From assembly GCF_947172395.1 (NCBI RefSeq), contig NC_069104.1, positions 11,311,355 to 11,375,354 on the forward strand: 64,000 nt of DNA, given 5' to 3'. Origin of the DNA: Bicyclus anynana. Taxonomy: Eukaryota > Arthropoda > Insecta > Lepidoptera > Nymphalidae. The notes below the pieces were generated by a model. The model saw nothing but the letters and a program-made list of their open reading frames with translations, did no database searches and was not told where the DNA came from. Each line of letters starts with the position of its first letter. Position 1 is the first letter of the stretch. Shown here one piece after another: positions 62,729 through 64,000 of this stretch. A program made the translations under genes and the position numbers.

Positions 62729-62906
62729 ATAGCTGACGCCGCGCGGTTTCACTCGCGTGGTTCCCGTTCCCATAAGAATACGGGGATAATATATAGCCTA
62801 TAGTCTTCTTCTATAAATGGGCTATCTAACACTGAAATATGTTTTTAAATCGGACCAGTAATTCCTGAGGTTAGTGCGTTCAAGCAAACAAGCTTTATAA
62901 TATTAG
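62729..62906 (-). mobile_element. Helitron-like element, family A, damaged ends
   Basis: ATAGCTGACGCCGCGCGG (CTAG mutated to ATAG) to GCTTTATAATATTAG; the (CAAA)n tract is cut to a single unit and the TC end is lost. Confidence 0.8.
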
Positions 62907-62951
62907 CTTTCTTAACTACTCGTAAGTACAGATATATGCTACAAATTATTT

Positions 62952-63176
62952 AGCTTCATCATCATATCAGCCGATGGACGTCCACTGCAGGATATAAGCC
63001 TTTTGTAGGGACTTCCAAACATCACGATACTGAGCCGCCTGCATCCAGCGAATCCCTGCGACTCGCCCGATGTCGTCAGTCCACCTGGTAGGGGGTCGAC
63101 CAACACTACGCTTACTAGTGCGGGATCGCCATTCCAGCACTTTGGGACCCCAACGTCCATCGGCTCTTCGAACTTA
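62952..63176 (-). pseudogene. RTE LINE, C-terminal ORF2 relic
   Basis: Minus strand, broken frames: RRADGRWGPKVLEWRSRT-like start at 63170, PGGLTTSG frame, IRWMQAAQ, then AGTGGACGTCCATCGGCTGA and (ATG)n end at 62955. Same family as 12640, 26738 and 49012. Confidence 0.85.
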
Positions 63177-63224
63177 TTTAGCTTACATAGACTTTATTGA
63201 TTACAACGATTGTTGATTAAGTCA

Positions 63225-63430
63225 AGTCAAGTCAAAATTCATTTATTTCAAATAGGCTTAGTTTACAAGCTCTTTCGAAACGTCAGGTAATAATATTAAA
63301 CTTAAGATAATGGTGATAATAATTATTCGAAAATTTAAAATTAAAGTTACGAGGGTTCCAAACGCGCCTTGGTCCGAGAAGAGCAAACAACAAACTCAGC
63401 CAGGTTTTTCCTTTTTTAGTTTATCACCAT
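63225..63430 (+). repeat. Interspersed repeat U4, best copy
   Basis: (AAGTC)3, AAAATTCATTTATTTCAAAT, AGGCTTAGTTTACAAGCTCT, CGAAACGTCAGG, AAATTAAAGTTACGAGGGTT, CCAAACGCGCCTTGGTCCGA, CAACAAACTCAGCCAGG, T-rich end. Confidence 0.8.
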
Positions 63431-63968
63431 TTAACAATAGGTATATAAGTAGCCTGTCATGTAATACATTTCATTTCCAAGCAATTTTGTCAGGAATGCA
63501 TTTCTCCATCTAAACTCTTCCTCCTTCATAAGCTATCAAATGAAAATTAAAGAAAATGTCAAGAAAACCCTCGAGATCGAGAGAGTGCCGAAATAATGCT
63601 TACACAGCAACGTCTTTGCGAACGGACGGAGGTCGTTGATTGATGGTGGGGCGGAGACCAAGTAGGGTTGCCAATAAAATAAGTTTTTTAATTAAATAGT
63701 TTACCACATGGCCAGAAGAAAAGATTTTGGCGCAACCCAACATGTCCCATTGTCTCAACAGTGAGCTTAATCTGGGTTGATAATGATTTAATCCCTTAAA
63801 CACATACCTAGTGGTTTAATTTTCAATATAACTAAGTGTGTAGATGTATGGTATGGTATACATACTGCCACTTTTCTACATATTACATACCTATGTATGC
63901 AAAAATGTTGCCAATTCCGACTAAACTTTAACATATTACTTGATAAGTTAACTTTTTACCATGCATTT
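63431..63968. other. No supported gene
   Basis: A 67-codon minus frame at 63600-63803 shows no known domain. A short GGTAT tract at 63848. Confidence 0.45.
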
Positions 63969-64000
63969 TTCCGGGATCAAAATGATGGGAGTAGCCCATG
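63969..64000 (-). mobile_element. Helitron-like family B fragment running off the window
   Basis: TTTTTCCGGGATCAAAATGA then GAGTAGCCCATG, the segment that lies about 50 bases inside other family B copies. The CTAG end is not seen upstream. Confidence 0.5.

Overview
The window is 64 kb of AT-rich lepidopteran (moth or butterfly) nuclear DNA. Three things point to Lepidoptera: dense short non-autonomous Helitron-like elements that fit the A|TC...CTAG|T insertion rule, several tRNA-derived SINE families (one resembling the Metulj-type SINE described from Heliconius, recalled from memory), and decayed LINE 3' ends with the C-terminal reverse-transcriptase peptides usual in this order. I cannot name the species. 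I find no convincing host protein-coding gene. The open frames are short and are mostly transposon shadows, chimeras of repeat and unique DNA, or tandem-repeat frames. The nearest thing to a host signal is a candidate first exon with a good 5' splice donor near 22.65 kb, at low confidence.

Layout. 0-5 kb: the 3' end of a Helitron-like element carrying an expanded (TAGGGTAGGGG)n array, a tRNA-SINE, older repeats and a small piggyBac-type MITE. 5-14 kb: Helitron-like copies, SINEs, RTE LINE relics and a 223-bp element whose near-identical inverted copy lies at 59.4 kb. 14-24 kb: mostly unrecognised DNA with hairpins (one perfect 25-bp inverted repeat at 20.5 kb), SINEs and the candidate exon. 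24-30 kb: SINEs, a LINE tail inserted in a SINE with a target-site duplication, and a terminal-inverted-repeat element split by a Helitron. 30-34.7 kb: unannotatable AT-rich DNA with one palindromic MITE. 34.7-37.5 kb: a stack of insertions, including a 909-bp LINE inside a Helitron-like element. 39.3-40.35 kb: a three-unit nested tandem repeat. 44.6-49.4 kb: two TIR elements, then a 255-bp tandem duplication with two further direct copies. 50-54.5 kb: MITEs, a ~145-bp minisatellite and a TA-flanked MITE with repeated subterminal motifs. 55-64 kb: old SINEs, GC-richer unique blocks, a nested foldback element with GGTGCGCA modules, full-length SINEs and another RTE relic.

Functionally this is transposon-dominated intergenic, intronic or heterochromatic DNA. 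No autonomous element is intact: there is no Rep/helicase, no complete reverse transcriptase and no transposase. The history can be read from nesting (LINE in Helitron, LINE in SINE, Helitron in TIR element, SINE against SINE). Strand for Helitron-like elements is given as TC (5') to CTAG (3'); for SINEs it is from the tRNA-like head to the tail.
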